Assembly (NCBI RefSeq): GCF_900116005.1
Contig: NZ_FOYI01000017.1
Location: 1-48,784 of the forward strand
Source of the DNA: Poseidonocella sedimentorum
Lineage (GTDB): Bacteria > Pseudomonadota > Alphaproteobacteria > Rhodobacterales > Rhodobacteraceae
DNA: 48,784 nt
Direction of reading: 5' to 3'
A model generated the notes under the pieces. It ran no database searches. It was given only the letters and a program-made list of their open reading frames with translations, and was not told the DNA's origin. Shown here one piece after another: positions 17,498 to 27,187 of this stretch. How positions within the stretch are numbered: position 1 is the stretch's first letter; each line of letters opens with the position of its first letter. A program made the position numbers and the translations under genes.

Positions 17498-18001
17498 ATG
17501 CCCGTCGCGCAGAATATCGTCCGGATGTACCGCCGCCCCCGGGCGGTGGTCTCTCGGCTCCTTGCGCAGGGCCCGCGCGAGGATCGAGCGCTCGCCTATC
17601 TCATGGGCGGTTGCCTGCTGACCTTTGTCTCGCTCTGGCCGCCGATGGCGCGCGAGGCCTACATCGCGCAGGATGAGCTCCAGCCCCGGATCGGCGCCGC
17701 GCTCCTTGCCTGGCTCTTCATCGCGCCGCTGGTGTTTTATGCGCTCGCCGGGCTTTCCACGCTGGCGGCCCGCGTCATCGGGCACCGCATCGGCGCCTAT
17801 GCCGGGCGGCTCGCGCTGTTCTGGGCCTGGCTCGCCGCCACGCCGCTTTTGCTGCTGCACGGGCTGACCGCCGGGCTCGTCGGGCCCGGCCCGGCGCTGA
17901 GCCTTGTGGGCGCGGTCTGGCTCGTCGTCTTCCTGTGGTTCTGGGTGTCCGGTCTGCGCGAAAGCGCGGCGGGGGTTGAGACCGCCCGGGGCGCGGCTTA
18001 G
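17498..18001 (+). CDS. YIP1-family-like membrane protein, first copy
   Basis: A 167-aa protein with four to five predicted transmembrane helices. Hydrophobic stretches include LAYLMGGCLLTFVSLW, AALLAWLFIAPLVFYALAG, LALFWAWLAATPLLLLHG and LSLVGAVWLVVFLWFWVSG. The N-terminus is short and basic (MYRRPRAVVSRLL). It resembles the Yip1/DUF1282-type proteins encoded between sufD and sufS in rhodobacteria. The start is the ATG at 17498, 10 bp after sufD. It belongs to the suf operon by strand and spacing. The function is unknown, and it may form a pair with the next gene. Confidence 0.75.
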   Translation: MPVAQNIVRMYRRPRAVVSRLLAQGPREDRALAYLMGGCLLTFVSLWPPMAREAYIAQDELQPRIGAALLAWLFIAPLVFYALAGLSTLAARVIGHRIGAYAGRLALFWAWLAATPLLLLHGLTAGLVGPGPALSLVGAVWLVVFLWFWVSGLRESAAGVETARGAA

Positions 18002-18011
18002 GAACGGGCCC

Positions 18012-18626
18012 ATGGATCTTACCCTGTCCTCCATCGGCCGGCTCGCGCTGCGCTCGCTGATCGCTCCGCGCGAGGCCGCTGATACGCTGCTGTCGCTCTC
18101 CGTGCCGCGCAATGCGCTGTGGATGATGCTGGTCATTGCCGCGCTCATCGCGACCCTCTGCACCTCGATCCTGATCCAGATCATCGGCGCCATGATTCCG
18201 AGCGATCTCGAGGGCGGGCCCGAGATGATCTTCTCCGGTCTCGCCCCGCTCGCGCTTGCGGCGCAGACGGTGTTCTCGCTCTGCCTCATCAGCTTTCTGC
18301 AATTCTGGATCGGCGCGCGCCTTCTTGGCGGCGGGGCGACGCTGGAGGATGTGGTGCTCGTCAACATCTGGTGGCAGAGCCTTGCATCGGTCTCGATCCT
18401 TCTGAGCTTCCTCGTCGTCCTCGCCATTCCCCTGCTGGGCGGCTGGCCTGCGCTCGGGTTGCTGCTGTACCTGGTCTGGATCTTCCTGGTGTTCCTTGAT
18501 CGCGCCGAAGGGTTCGGCTCGGTCCTCAAGGCGCTGCTGCAGGTGATCGTGTCGGGCTTTGCCATGATTGTTGTGTCGATCCTGATTTCATCTCTCTTCG
18601 CGCCCTTCCTCGGCGCGCCCGTCTGA
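18012..18626 (+). CDS. YIP1-family membrane protein, second copy
   Basis: A 204-aa protein with about five transmembrane segments and the layout of bacterial Yip1-domain proteins. An N-terminal cytoplasmic region (SLIAPREAADTLLSL, a proline/arginine turn typical of the family) is followed by WMMLVIAALIATLCTSIL, further helices, a GGGATLEDV loop after about residue 110, and the C-terminal VIVSGFAMIVVSILISSLF. It starts 10 bp after the first copy and ends 10 bp before sufS. The two genes share architecture and may come from duplication, but low sequence similarity makes this only a suggestion. Confidence 0.78.
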   Translation: MDLTLSSIGRLALRSLIAPREAADTLLSLSVPRNALWMMLVIAALIATLCTSILIQIIGAMIPSDLEGGPEMIFSGLAPLALAAQTVFSLCLISFLQFWIGARLLGGGATLEDVVLVNIWWQSLASVSILLSFLVVLAIPLLGGWPALGLLLYLVWIFLVFLDRAEGFGSVLKALLQVIVSGFAMIVVSILISSLFAPFLGAPV

Positions 18627-18636
18627 GGTCCCTGAC

Positions 18637-19854
18637 ATGTATGACGTAACCGCCTTGCGCGCCCAATTCCCGATCCTGAGCCGCGAGGTGAACGGCAAGC
18701 CGCTGGTCTATCTCGACAACGGGGCCTCGGCGCAAAAACCGCAGGTGGTGATCGACGCGATCTCGCGCGCCTATTCGCACGAATATGCCAACGTCCACCG
18801 GGGGCTGCATTTCCTGTCGAACCTCGCCACCGAGCGCTATGAGGCGACGCGCGGGATCATCGCGCGGTTTCTCGGCGCGCCGGAGAGCGCGATCATCCTC
18901 AATTCAGGGACCACAGAGGGGATCAACACGGTCGCCTATGGTTGGGCCATGCCGCGCTTCGAGCCCGGCGATGAGATCGTTCTGTCGGTCATGGAGCACC
19001 ATTCCAACATCGTACCCTGGCACTTCCTGCGCGAGCGGCAGGGGGCGGTGCTGAAATGGGTCGATGTGGACGCGCGCGGCGATCTTGATCCGCAAGCTGT
19101 CATCGATGCGATTGGCCCCAGGACCAAGCTCGTCGCGATCACCCATATGTCCAACGTGCTCGGCACGGTGACGGACGCCAAGGCGATCATCGCGGGCGCC
19201 CATGCCAAGGGCGTGCCCGTGCTGCTCGATGGCAGTCAGGCGGCGGTGCACATGCCCGTCGACGTGGTCGATCTCGGCGCGGATTTCTATGTCATCACCG
19301 GCCACAAGCTCTACGGCCCCTCGGCCTCCGGCGCGCTTTACGTCGCGCCCGAACGGCTTGCCGAGATGCGGCCCTTCATGGGGGGCGGCGAGATGATCCG
19401 GGAGGTCACGAAAGACGCCGTGAGCTATTCCGACGGGCCGATGCGGTTCGAGGCCGGCACGCCCGGGATCGTTCAGGCGATCGGGCTCGGCGCCGCCTTG
19501 GAGTTCATGATGGACATCGGGATGGAGGCCATCGCGGCGCATGAGCGGTCCTTGCGGGATTATGCCCGCAGCCGGCTTGACGGGCTCAACTGGCTCAATG
19601 TGCAGGGGCAATCGGAGACCAAGGGCGCGATCTTCTCCTTTACGCTCGACGGTGCGGCCCATGCCCACGATATCTCGACGATCCTCGACAAGAAGGGCGT
19701 CGCGGTGCGCGCGGGCCACCATTGCGCCGCGCCGCTCATGCAGCATCTGGGCGTGACCGCGACCTGCCGCGCCTCCTTCGCGATGTACAACACCGAGGCC
19801 GAGGTCGATGTGTTGGTCGAGGCGCTTGAACTGGCGCATGAACTTTTCGTCTGA
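18637..19854 (+). CDS. sufS: cysteine desulfurase SufS
   Basis: A 405-aa group II cysteine desulfurase that feeds sulfur to SufB. Seen: YLDNGASAQKP, HRGLHFLSN, NSGTTEGINTVAYG, the PLP pocket LLDGSQAAVHMPVD, Schiff-base Lys224 in TGHKLYGPSASG, and the active-site RAGHHCAAPLMQ with Cys363. Such enzymes normally need SufE or SufU as sulfur acceptor; neither follows here. It is the last gene of the operon and is convergent with the pectinesterase gene, with 8 bp between stops. The usual sufT/sufA partners are missing downstream. Confidence 0.96.
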   Translation: MYDVTALRAQFPILSREVNGKPLVYLDNGASAQKPQVVIDAISRAYSHEYANVHRGLHFLSNLATERYEATRGIIARFLGAPESAIILNSGTTEGINTVAYGWAMPRFEPGDEIVLSVMEHHSNIVPWHFLRERQGAVLKWVDVDARGDLDPQAVIDAIGPRTKLVAITHMSNVLGTVTDAKAIIAGAHAKGVPVLLDGSQAAVHMPVDVVDLGADFYVITGHKLYGPSASGALYVAPERLAEMRPFMGGGEMIREVTKDAVSYSDGPMRFEAGTPGIVQAIGLGAALEFMMDIGMEAIAAHERSLRDYARSRLDGLNWLNVQGQSETKGAIFSFTLDGAAHAHDISTILDKKGVAVRAGHHCAAPLMQHLGVTATCRASFAMYNTEAEVDVLVEALELAHELFV

Positions 19855-19862
19855 TCTGCGGA

Positions 19863-21164
19863 TCACACGCTGAGGTAAACGGCGAGCCAGGGGTCGGCCG
19901 GGTCCAGATCCGCGTAGTCCAACCCTTCGGCGCGGAGCCAGGGGCCGAGCGCACTCAAGAACTCCGCGGCGCTGTGCTGCGCGGGCCGGAAGCGGGGCGA
20001 CCAGCCCGGCCCGGACCAGGCGTCCCAGAGGGCATCCGGGCTGAGATGGGCGCCGAGCCGGGGCGCAATCAGGATGCATTTGCCGACCGCTTCGAGCGTC
20101 TCGCGGCGGATCTCGCCCGCCTGTCCGTCGAGCCGGTTCCGGTCCGACAGGCGCGTTGCGTATCCGGGCAGGCTCGGCGCGCCGTAGGGCGTTGCGCGGA
20201 CGCCTTCGAACCATTGCCGTGCGAGGAAGGCGCGGGGCCGGCCGTCCGGCCCGGGCTGCCCATCGCGCCCGAAAGGCGCGCCGTCATGGGTGAAGCGGCA
20301 GCTCTCGAATATGAAACCAAAGGGCTCACGGATCGCCGTGCTTGGCGCGGCGGCCCAGCTTCGTGCGCCGCGCGCGCCGCGCGTGCGGATCTCGCACGTC
20401 CGGAAATGCGCCGTGCCGCCGCCGAAGATGAAATCCACGTCCCCTGAGATGATGCAGCCGGTGAGGGCAGTGCGCGCCGGGCGGCCGTCCGGGGCGGCGG
20501 CGAGATAGAGCGTGTCCTGAAAGCTCTCCAGCGTCATATCGTGCAGCGCAAGCCGGTCCGCCCCGCGCGACTGGAGGGCCACGGCCTGATGCTGACCCTG
20601 CGCGTAGCGGCCCGTTGCGTCCGGCTCGGCCCCCTCGGGCGCGGCGTCGGGACGGTCGCAGGAGTAGTCGTTGCGGATGGTGAAGCCCCGGAGCGCGACA
20701 TCGCTGCGCGCGACGGTGAGCACGGCGCTGTGGCCGGTGCCGATCCGTGTGCGCGCGGCGCGGCGGGCGGCCTCTTCGGCCACGGGGAGGGGCGCGCGGG
20801 CAAAGCGCGGCCAATACCGGCGGCGGAACTCTTCGCCCGGCATCATCGCGTCGATCCCGGCGGCAAGGGTCGCGCGGGCGGCGCCCGGGCCCTCGATCAC
20901 AAGCGGCGGGGCTTCGGGCGGGATGATGACCGGGCCTTCGTGAAACCCGGGCGCGAGGCGGATGCGGCGGGGCGCGGTGCCGCCGGCGCGGATCGCGGCA
21001 TTCACCGCGTCCTGGAGCGTGGCCAGAGAGCCGCCCTCTGGTGCGGCCTGCGGGTCGACCAGATCGTCCACCGGCCCGCCGGTCTGCGGCGCCCACCAGT
21101 TGCCGCCGAGGCTCGCCGCGCGGCTGTAGCGGGTGCGGATCTCATCGCTGAGCGCGGCGATCAT
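19863..21164 (-). CDS. pectinesterase (carbohydrate esterase family 8), apparently cytoplasmic
   Basis: A 433-aa pectin methylesterase that removes methyl groups from galacturonosyl residues. Family motifs in order: GxGHSAVLTV near 142-151, QAVAL (193-197), QDTLY with acid Asp217 (216-220), DVDFIFGGG with nucleophile Asp244, and LARQW with Arg316. Long alanine/arginine-rich insertions make it larger than most bacterial homologues. The N-terminus MIAALSDEIRTRYSRAAS has no hydrophobic core, so no Sec signal is visible, which is unusual for the family. It overlaps the preceding GH105-like gene by 4 bp and is the last gene of the operon. It probably acts on imported, still methylated oligomers. 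Confidence 0.88.
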   Translation of the reverse strand: MIAALSDEIRTRYSRAASLGGNWWAPQTGGPVDDLVDPQAAPEGGSLATLQDAVNAAIRAGGTAPRRIRLAPGFHEGPVIIPPEAPPLVIEGPGAARATLAAGIDAMMPGEEFRRRYWPRFARAPLPVAEEAARRAARTRIGTGHSAVLTVARSDVALRGFTIRNDYSCDRPDAAPEGAEPDATGRYAQGQHQAVALQSRGADRLALHDMTLESFQDTLYLAAAPDGRPARTALTGCIISGDVDFIFGGGTAHFRTCEIRTRGARGARSWAAAPSTAIREPFGFIFESCRFTHDGAPFGRDGQPGPDGRPRAFLARQWFEGVRATPYGAPSLPGYATRLSDRNRLDGQAGEIRRETLEAVGKCILIAPRLGAHLSPDALWDAWSGPGWSPRFRPAQHSAAEFLSALGPWLRAEGLDYADLDPADPWLAVYLSV

Positions 21165-22258
21165 TGCCCGGCGAGTGACTGCGCCGTCCGGCCGCTGCGT
21201 TCGCGCTCGGCCGCCACGGCCATCATCAACGGGCCGACGCCCTTGACGTCATCATCGCGCAGCTGCTCGGAGATGTAATAGGCGGCCGTGCCGTCGCGAA
21301 AGCGCCCCTCGTACATGCCGAGCCCGGCCACGTGGCAGATCCCGGTCATGCGCAGCACGCCATTCGCGTCGGCGGTCAAGGCCTGTTGCTCCAGCGTCTC
21401 GAGCAGCCCGTCCAGCGGCCCATCGTAGAGCCCCAGCACCGCCCCGCGCGCGAGCGCATAGGTGAACATCGCCGAGGCTGAGGTCTCGGTGTAGTTGCCC
21501 TCCAGATCCGGCGCGTCGATGACCTGAAGCCAGAGGCCGCCGGGCTGGCGCAGCTCCGCGATCCGGGCCAGCAGCTTGCGCGTCCGCTGCTTGAGCGGGG
21601 CGAAGCGTTCGGGGCCGACGAGCTCGGCCACATCGACCAGCGCCATGGCGAGCCAGCCGATCGCGCGGGCCCAGTGGGCGCGCGTCTGGCCGGTCGCCGG
21701 ATCGGCCCAGGGCTGGCGCTTCGCCTCGTCAACCGCATGGGCATAGAGCCCGGTTTCCGGCACGAAAGCCGCATCCAGCGCGGTGGACACCTGCGTCAGC
21801 GCATCGTCGATGAGGCGCGCGTCGCCGGTGGCCAGACCGTAGCCGATCTGAAACGGCGGACCCATGTAGAGCCCGTCGAGCCAGATCTGCCAGGGGTAGC
21901 GCAGCTTGTGCCAGTAGACTCCCGAGCGGGTGCGCGGATGGGTGGCGAGCTGGTCGGCAAGCAGGGCGGCGGCGGCGAGGTAGTCGGGCTGGCCGGTGAC
22001 CTCATGAAGATAGAGCAGCGCCTTGCCCGAAAAAATGTTGTCGATGTTGTAATCGTTGCGATCGTAGCCGGCGAGCGCGGGCCCCTCGAGCAGCTGCGGG
22101 CCAATCAGCCGCTGGAGATGCTCCAGCCAATGGGGCGCGCCGGTCGCCCGGTGGAGGCATTCAAGCCCGCGATAAACCAACCCGTCCTCATAGCACCACG
22201 CGCCGCCCTTGTAGGGGGTGTGGCTGCGGGCGTAGTCGTCGAAAAACTGCATCAGCAT
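21161..22258 (-). CDS. unsaturated galacturonyl/rhamnogalacturonyl hydrolase (GH105/GH88-like)
   Basis: A 365-aa (alpha/alpha)6-barrel enzyme that removes the 4,5-unsaturated uronic acid from the non-reducing end of lyase products. The family signature WLDGLYMGPPF (126-136) carries the catalytic Asp128. HWARAIGWLAMALVD and the C-terminal LRMTGICHVAGLG are also typical of YesR/YteR-like enzymes. It has no signal peptide, so it works in the cytoplasm. The ATG at 22258 overlaps the stop of the GH28 gene; a longer open frame upstream is arginine/proline-rich and rejected. It needs unsaturated oligomers, although no lyase is encoded in the window. Its released sugar would feed KduI/KduD. Confidence 0.88.
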   Translation of the reverse strand: MLMQFFDDYARSHTPYKGGAWCYEDGLVYRGLECLHRATGAPHWLEHLQRLIGPQLLEGPALAGYDRNDYNIDNIFSGKALLYLHEVTGQPDYLAAAALLADQLATHPRTRSGVYWHKLRYPWQIWLDGLYMGPPFQIGYGLATGDARLIDDALTQVSTALDAAFVPETGLYAHAVDEAKRQPWADPATGQTRAHWARAIGWLAMALVDVAELVGPERFAPLKQRTRKLLARIAELRQPGGLWLQVIDAPDLEGNYTETSASAMFTYALARGAVLGLYDGPLDGLLETLEQQALTADANGVLRMTGICHVAGLGMYEGRFRDGTAAYYISEQLRDDDVKGVGPLMMAVAAERERSGRTAQSLAGQ

Positions 22259-23763
22259 GGGGTCAGGTCCTCCTCCTGCGGGGGCGCGGGGGTGAGCGCG
22301 CCGGTGATTTCGGCGAACTCGGCCCAGACGGCAGCATGGCGCATCTCGGGGCATCCGAGGGTCATCAGCGGCGCGGCGGCCTTGGCGCCTTCGGCAAAGC
22401 TCACGCGGAAATCGGAGATCTCGATGCCCGTGACCGGCGCCTCGGGCAGGCCGAGCAGCGCCGCCGCCGCGATCTCGACGCCGCGCGCCTCGATGCGGCG
22501 GAGCGAGATGTCGCGGATGCGGGGGGTGGTGTCATCCACCGGCGCGGGCGCGCGGGACTGGACCCAGCCGTCCTTGCCGTCGGGATCGCAGAAATAGAAG
22601 GCGTTGACCGCCAGCGGGGTGGGCACGCCGCGCATCACCACGTCCTCGACCTTGAGGTTCGAGATCTCGCCGCCCCGGCCGCGCCTCGTCTTGAGGCGGA
22701 TGCCGCGATCCGTCCGGTCGAAGTCGCAGGCGCGGATGGTCACGTCATGGATGCCGCCCGACATTTCCGAGCCGAGCACCACCGCGCCGTGGCCGCGCTC
22801 CATCAGGCAGTTGGCGATGGTGAGGCCTCGGGTCGGGGCGAGGTGGTCGGTCTGGCCCGGCGCGCGTTTGCCCGCCTTGATCGCGATGCAGTCGTCGCCC
22901 ACCGAGATCGCCACGCCCTCGATGCGCACGTCCTCGCAGCTTTCGGGGTTGAGCCCGTCGGTGTTGGGGCTCTCGGGCGGGTTCTCGATGCGCAGGGCGG
23001 CGACGGTGAGGTCGCGGCAGCGGTAGGGGTGGACGGTCCAGGAGGGCGAATTGCGGATGGTGACGCCGCTGATCGAGGCGCGGTCGCAATAGGCGAGGTG
23101 GAGCGTGCGCGGGCGGCGGGCGCCCTGCCGCGTCTCCTTGGGCCAGGACCACCAGTCGCCCCGGTCGCCGCCGCCGTCGATGATGCCGCGGCCGGTGATC
23201 GTGAGGTCATGGGCGTCTTGCGCGGTGACGAGGGCGGCGAAACAGGGTTCGGGCAGGCCTTCCCAGCTTCCAAGCGGGCGGCCGGCCGCATCGCGCGCGG
23301 GCAGGATCGGCCAGTCCTCGCGCCCCGCGACGGCGGCAAGTTCGGCCCCGTCCAGAAGAAGCGTCATCGCGGATTTGAGAAAGATCGGGCGGCTTTCGAA
23401 ACGGCCGGGCCCGAGGCGCAGCGTCCCGCCGAGGGGCGTTGCAGCGATCGCCTCCTGCAGGGCGGGGGCGTTGTCGGCGCGCGCGGGATCGGCGCCGAAC
23501 TCCGCCGCGTCGATCATCCCGGCGCAGGGCGCCGTCCGCAGATCGAGCGTGCCCAGATCGCAGCGCAGCCGGTAGGCGCGATCCGGCTCCAACCCGCCGA
23601 GAAAAAGCGCCGCGGTCTTGAGCGTGCCCTGTGCCACCGGTCCGCCGCCCACCTCTTCCAGCGACCAGCCGATGGGCCGGGGCAGGTGGTAGCGCGTGCC
23701 GGGCGGGGTCACGAGGAGGGAGAGTGTCCTTGCGCTGGTGGCAAGAACGCGGAGCGGGGCCAT
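22252..23763 (-). CDS. polygalacturonase (GH28), apparently intracellular
   Basis: A 503-aa right-handed beta-helix hydrolase. An N-terminal fibronectin-like segment of about 80 residues (GWSLEEVGGGPVAQGT, LGGLEPDRAYRLRCDLG) precedes the catalytic domain, as in exo-polygalacturonases. All GH28 motifs are present: NTDG (267-270), GDD with Asp290/291, GHG (324-326) and RGIRLK (353-358). No signal peptide is visible. I expect it to release galacturonate or digalacturonate from imported oligogalacturonides. It follows the binding-protein gene after a strong intercistronic hairpin and overlaps the GH105-like gene. Confidence 0.9.
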   Translation of the reverse strand: MAPLRVLATSARTLSLLVTPPGTRYHLPRPIGWSLEEVGGGPVAQGTLKTAALFLGGLEPDRAYRLRCDLGTLDLRTAPCAGMIDAAEFGADPARADNAPALQEAIAATPLGGTLRLGPGRFESRPIFLKSAMTLLLDGAELAAVAGREDWPILPARDAAGRPLGSWEGLPEPCFAALVTAQDAHDLTITGRGIIDGGGDRGDWWSWPKETRQGARRPRTLHLAYCDRASISGVTIRNSPSWTVHPYRCRDLTVAALRIENPPESPNTDGLNPESCEDVRIEGVAISVGDDCIAIKAGKRAPGQTDHLAPTRGLTIANCLMERGHGAVVLGSEMSGGIHDVTIRACDFDRTDRGIRLKTRRGRGGEISNLKVEDVVMRGVPTPLAVNAFYFCDPDGKDGWVQSRAPAPVDDTTPRIRDISLRRIEARGVEIAAAALLGLPEAPVTGIEISDFRVSFAEGAKAAAPLMTLGCPEMRHAAVWAEFAEITGALTPAPPQEEDLTPC

Positions 23764-23793
23764 GGGATGTCTCTTTGTGGTGAAGGGTCGAGG

Positions 23794-23813
23794 GGCGGGG
23801 CAAGGGCCCCGCC
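23794..23813 (-). other. intercistronic stem-loop after the binding-protein gene
   Basis: GGCGGGGC and GCCCCGCC pair perfectly around an AAGG loop, between the solute-binding-protein gene and the polygalacturonase gene. No T-run follows. Such hairpins commonly protect the abundant binding-protein mRNA or cause partial termination, so less of the three downstream enzymes is made. Confidence 0.6.
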
Positions 23814-23836
23814 GCAGCGACAGGTCAGGGCTACGA

Positions 23837-25099
23837 TCAGGAGCGGATGTCTTCGAGGGCTTCCTCGATCGCCATGATCATCTCGTCCGCCGCTTCGGAG
23901 GCATCGAGCTCGCCGTAAGCAAAGAGCTCGAGGTTGTCCTGCATGGCTGAGCGCACGGAGGGGAACTCCATCATCGGGTGGATCCCCGGGCCTTCGGCCT
24001 CGATGACCTTGGCCTGCGCTTCGATCTGAATCGGCTGGATCGCATCGGCGGAAAGAAGCTGCTCACGCGCGGTGGCCGAGGCGGGTACGCCGCGGGTCGA
24101 GCCGAGCGCCGAGACGCCTTCGGGTTCGTTGAGCAGGCAGTTCAGCACTTCCGCCGCGGCCTGTTGCTTGTCGGAATTGGCCGAGATCGAGAAGACCATC
24201 GACGCCTTGCGATAGATACCCGGCGTCTTCATCCCCGCCTGCCCGAGCAGGTCGACATAAACGAGTTCCTGATCTTCGCCAAGCGGGTCGGAGATCTTGA
24301 AGTAGGTCGAATCCCACTGATAGGTCCCGGCGATCTTGCCCGCGGCCCATTTCGGGTTTTCATGCAGCGGCACGTTGCCGGCGGAGGCCACGTCCTGCCA
24401 GGCGGGGATCACGCCGGAGTCCACGAGCTGGCCATAGAATTCGATGGCCGAGACGAAATCGTCCTTGCTCCAGGCGATGGAGTTGGTCTTGGGATCGATC
24501 AGCGGGTTGCCCGAGCGCTGCGTGCCATAGAGCGTCATGATCAGCGCGGCGTCGAGCGCGGCGGCTTCGAAGGGGTAGTAATCCTCGCCGAGCTTTTCCT
24601 TGAAGACCGGGCCGGCGGCCAGAAGCTCGTCCCAGGTGGTGGGCAGATCGAGCCCGGCGGCGTCCCATGTGGTCTTGTTGAAGGCAAAGAGCCGCCCGGT
24701 GGTGGAGACCGGCAGCCCGTTGAGCGCGCCGTTCATCGTCCCGGCTTCGATCTGGGAGGCTTCCCAGTTGCTCAGGTCGATCGTGTCGGAGAACTTGTTG
24801 AGGTCGGCCAGCCCGCCGCCATCGGCGGAGTAGAACGACAGCCAAGGCCAGTTGACCTGCATGAGATCGGCCTCTGTGCGGCCGGCGATCTGGGTGGTGA
24901 GCTTTTCGAAATGGCCCGACCAGCCGGTGTATTCGGGGCTGATGGTGTGGCCGTGTTTGGCACCGCAGGCCTCCAGCGCGGCCTGGGTCGCGGCGTGGCG
25001 GCTGTCGCCCCCCCACCAGCTCATGCGGAGATCTTCGGCGCCTGCGCTTGTCACCAGTGCGGTGGTGGCCAACGCGAGGCTGAGCGTCGTGAGTTTCAT
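23837..25099 (-). CDS. ABC transporter sugar-binding protein (probably oligogalacturonide)
   Basis: A 420-aa periplasmic family 1 (CUT1) solute-binding protein. The signal peptide MKLTTLSLALATTALVTSAG is cleaved near residue 21, before EDLRMSWWGG. The mature part has the typical binding-protein features DLMQVNWPWLSFYSADGG, LPTTWDELLAAGPVF and AAGKIAGTYQW. The C-terminal tail is acidic (AADEMIMAIEEALEDI). A strong RBS, GGGAGGA, precedes the ATG. It is encoded after the ATPase and two permeases of the same system, within an operon of pectin enzymes. That context, not the sequence, suggests uronic-acid oligomers as substrate. Confidence 0.88.
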   Translation of the reverse strand: MKLTTLSLALATTALVTSAGAEDLRMSWWGGDSRHAATQAALEACGAKHGHTISPEYTGWSGHFEKLTTQIAGRTEADLMQVNWPWLSFYSADGGGLADLNKFSDTIDLSNWEASQIEAGTMNGALNGLPVSTTGRLFAFNKTTWDAAGLDLPTTWDELLAAGPVFKEKLGEDYYPFEAAALDAALIMTLYGTQRSGNPLIDPKTNSIAWSKDDFVSAIEFYGQLVDSGVIPAWQDVASAGNVPLHENPKWAAGKIAGTYQWDSTYFKISDPLGEDQELVYVDLLGQAGMKTPGIYRKASMVFSISANSDKQQAAAEVLNCLLNEPEGVSALGSTRGVPASATAREQLLSADAIQPIQIEAQAKVIEAEGPGIHPMMEFPSVRSAMQDNLELFAYGELDASEAADEMIMAIEEALEDIRS

Positions 25100-25132
25100 T
25101 GTGGTATCCTCCCTTGGAACTCAGGTTGCAGG

Positions 25133-26247
<1,115 letters not shown>

Positions 26248-26248
<1 letters not shown>

Positions 26249-27183
26249 CAGCCCTTCGTACCTCCGGTGGATATGCCTTCGATGAAGGACTTCTGCGCAA
26301 GGAAGAACACGACCAGCGAGGGGGTCAGCGCCAGCACTGTCATCGCGAGGATGGAGTTCCAGTTGAAGGCCTCGGTGGCGTCGATCGAGAGCTTGAGCGC
26401 GAGCGAAATGGGGTATTTCTCGACCGTCGAGATGTAGATCAGCGGCCCGAGGAAGTCGTTCATCGTCCACATGAACTGAAACAGCATGACCGAGACGAGC
26501 GCCGGCAGCAGCATCGGCACGACGATGTAGATCAGGACCTGAAACGTGTTGGCCCCGTCGACCCGGGCGGCCTCTTCCATCTCGCGCGGGATCGAGCGCA
26601 TGAACTGGATCAGCATGAAGACGAAGAAGGCCTCCCAGGCAAACCAGGCCGGCACGATCATCGGCAGGTAGGTGTCGAGCCAGCCGAGCTCGCGGAAGAG
26701 CAGGTATTGCGGGATGCGCGTCACCACGTCGGGCAGCAGGAGCGTCGCGATGAGGATCGCGAAGAGGATGCGCTTGCCGGGGAAGTGGAACCGGGCGAAG
26801 CCATAGGCCACGAGCGTGGCCGAGATCGCGGTGCCGATCACCTTGGGGATCACGATCTGCATCGAATTGATGAAGAAGGTCGCGAAGGTGTAGGGCGTCG
26901 AGGTGGTCCAGCCGTCGATATAGCCCTGGATCGTCGGGTTTTCCGGCCAGAACCAGGGCGAGGCGAACATCTCGGCGTTGGTCTTGAAGGACGCGCCGAT
27001 GAGCCAGAGCAGCGGGTAGACCATGATGAAGCCGACCACGATCAGAAGCGAGTAGCGGATCGACGCGTTGAGCCGCGCCCGGCGGCGGAGTTTGAGCTCC
27101 TGCGGCGAGAGACGGGCCGGGGACTTGGCGGGCATGGTCTCGACCACGGGGGTCTGGGGGGTGGGATCCGAGAGGCTTGTCAT
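26248..27183 (-). CDS. sugar ABC transporter permease (MalG-type)
   Basis: A 311-aa inner-membrane permease with six transmembrane helices. A cytoplasmic N-terminal extension of about 45 residues (TPQTPVVETMPAKSPA) precedes TM1, LLIVVGFIMVYPLLW. The loop SFKTNAEMFASPWFWPENPT and the cytoplasmic EAA loop EMEEAARVDGANTFQVLIYI, with its invariant Gly, are typical of MalG-like CUT1 permeases. The ATG at 27183 lies 4 bp after the stop of the partner permease. Together with that partner it forms the translocation pore. Confidence 0.93.
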
Positions 27184-27187
27184 GACA

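Noticed and set aside
19855-19862. Bidirectional terminator between sufS and the pectinesterase gene
   Set aside because: Only a weak TGATC/GATCA pairing spans the 8-bp gap, without a T-run.
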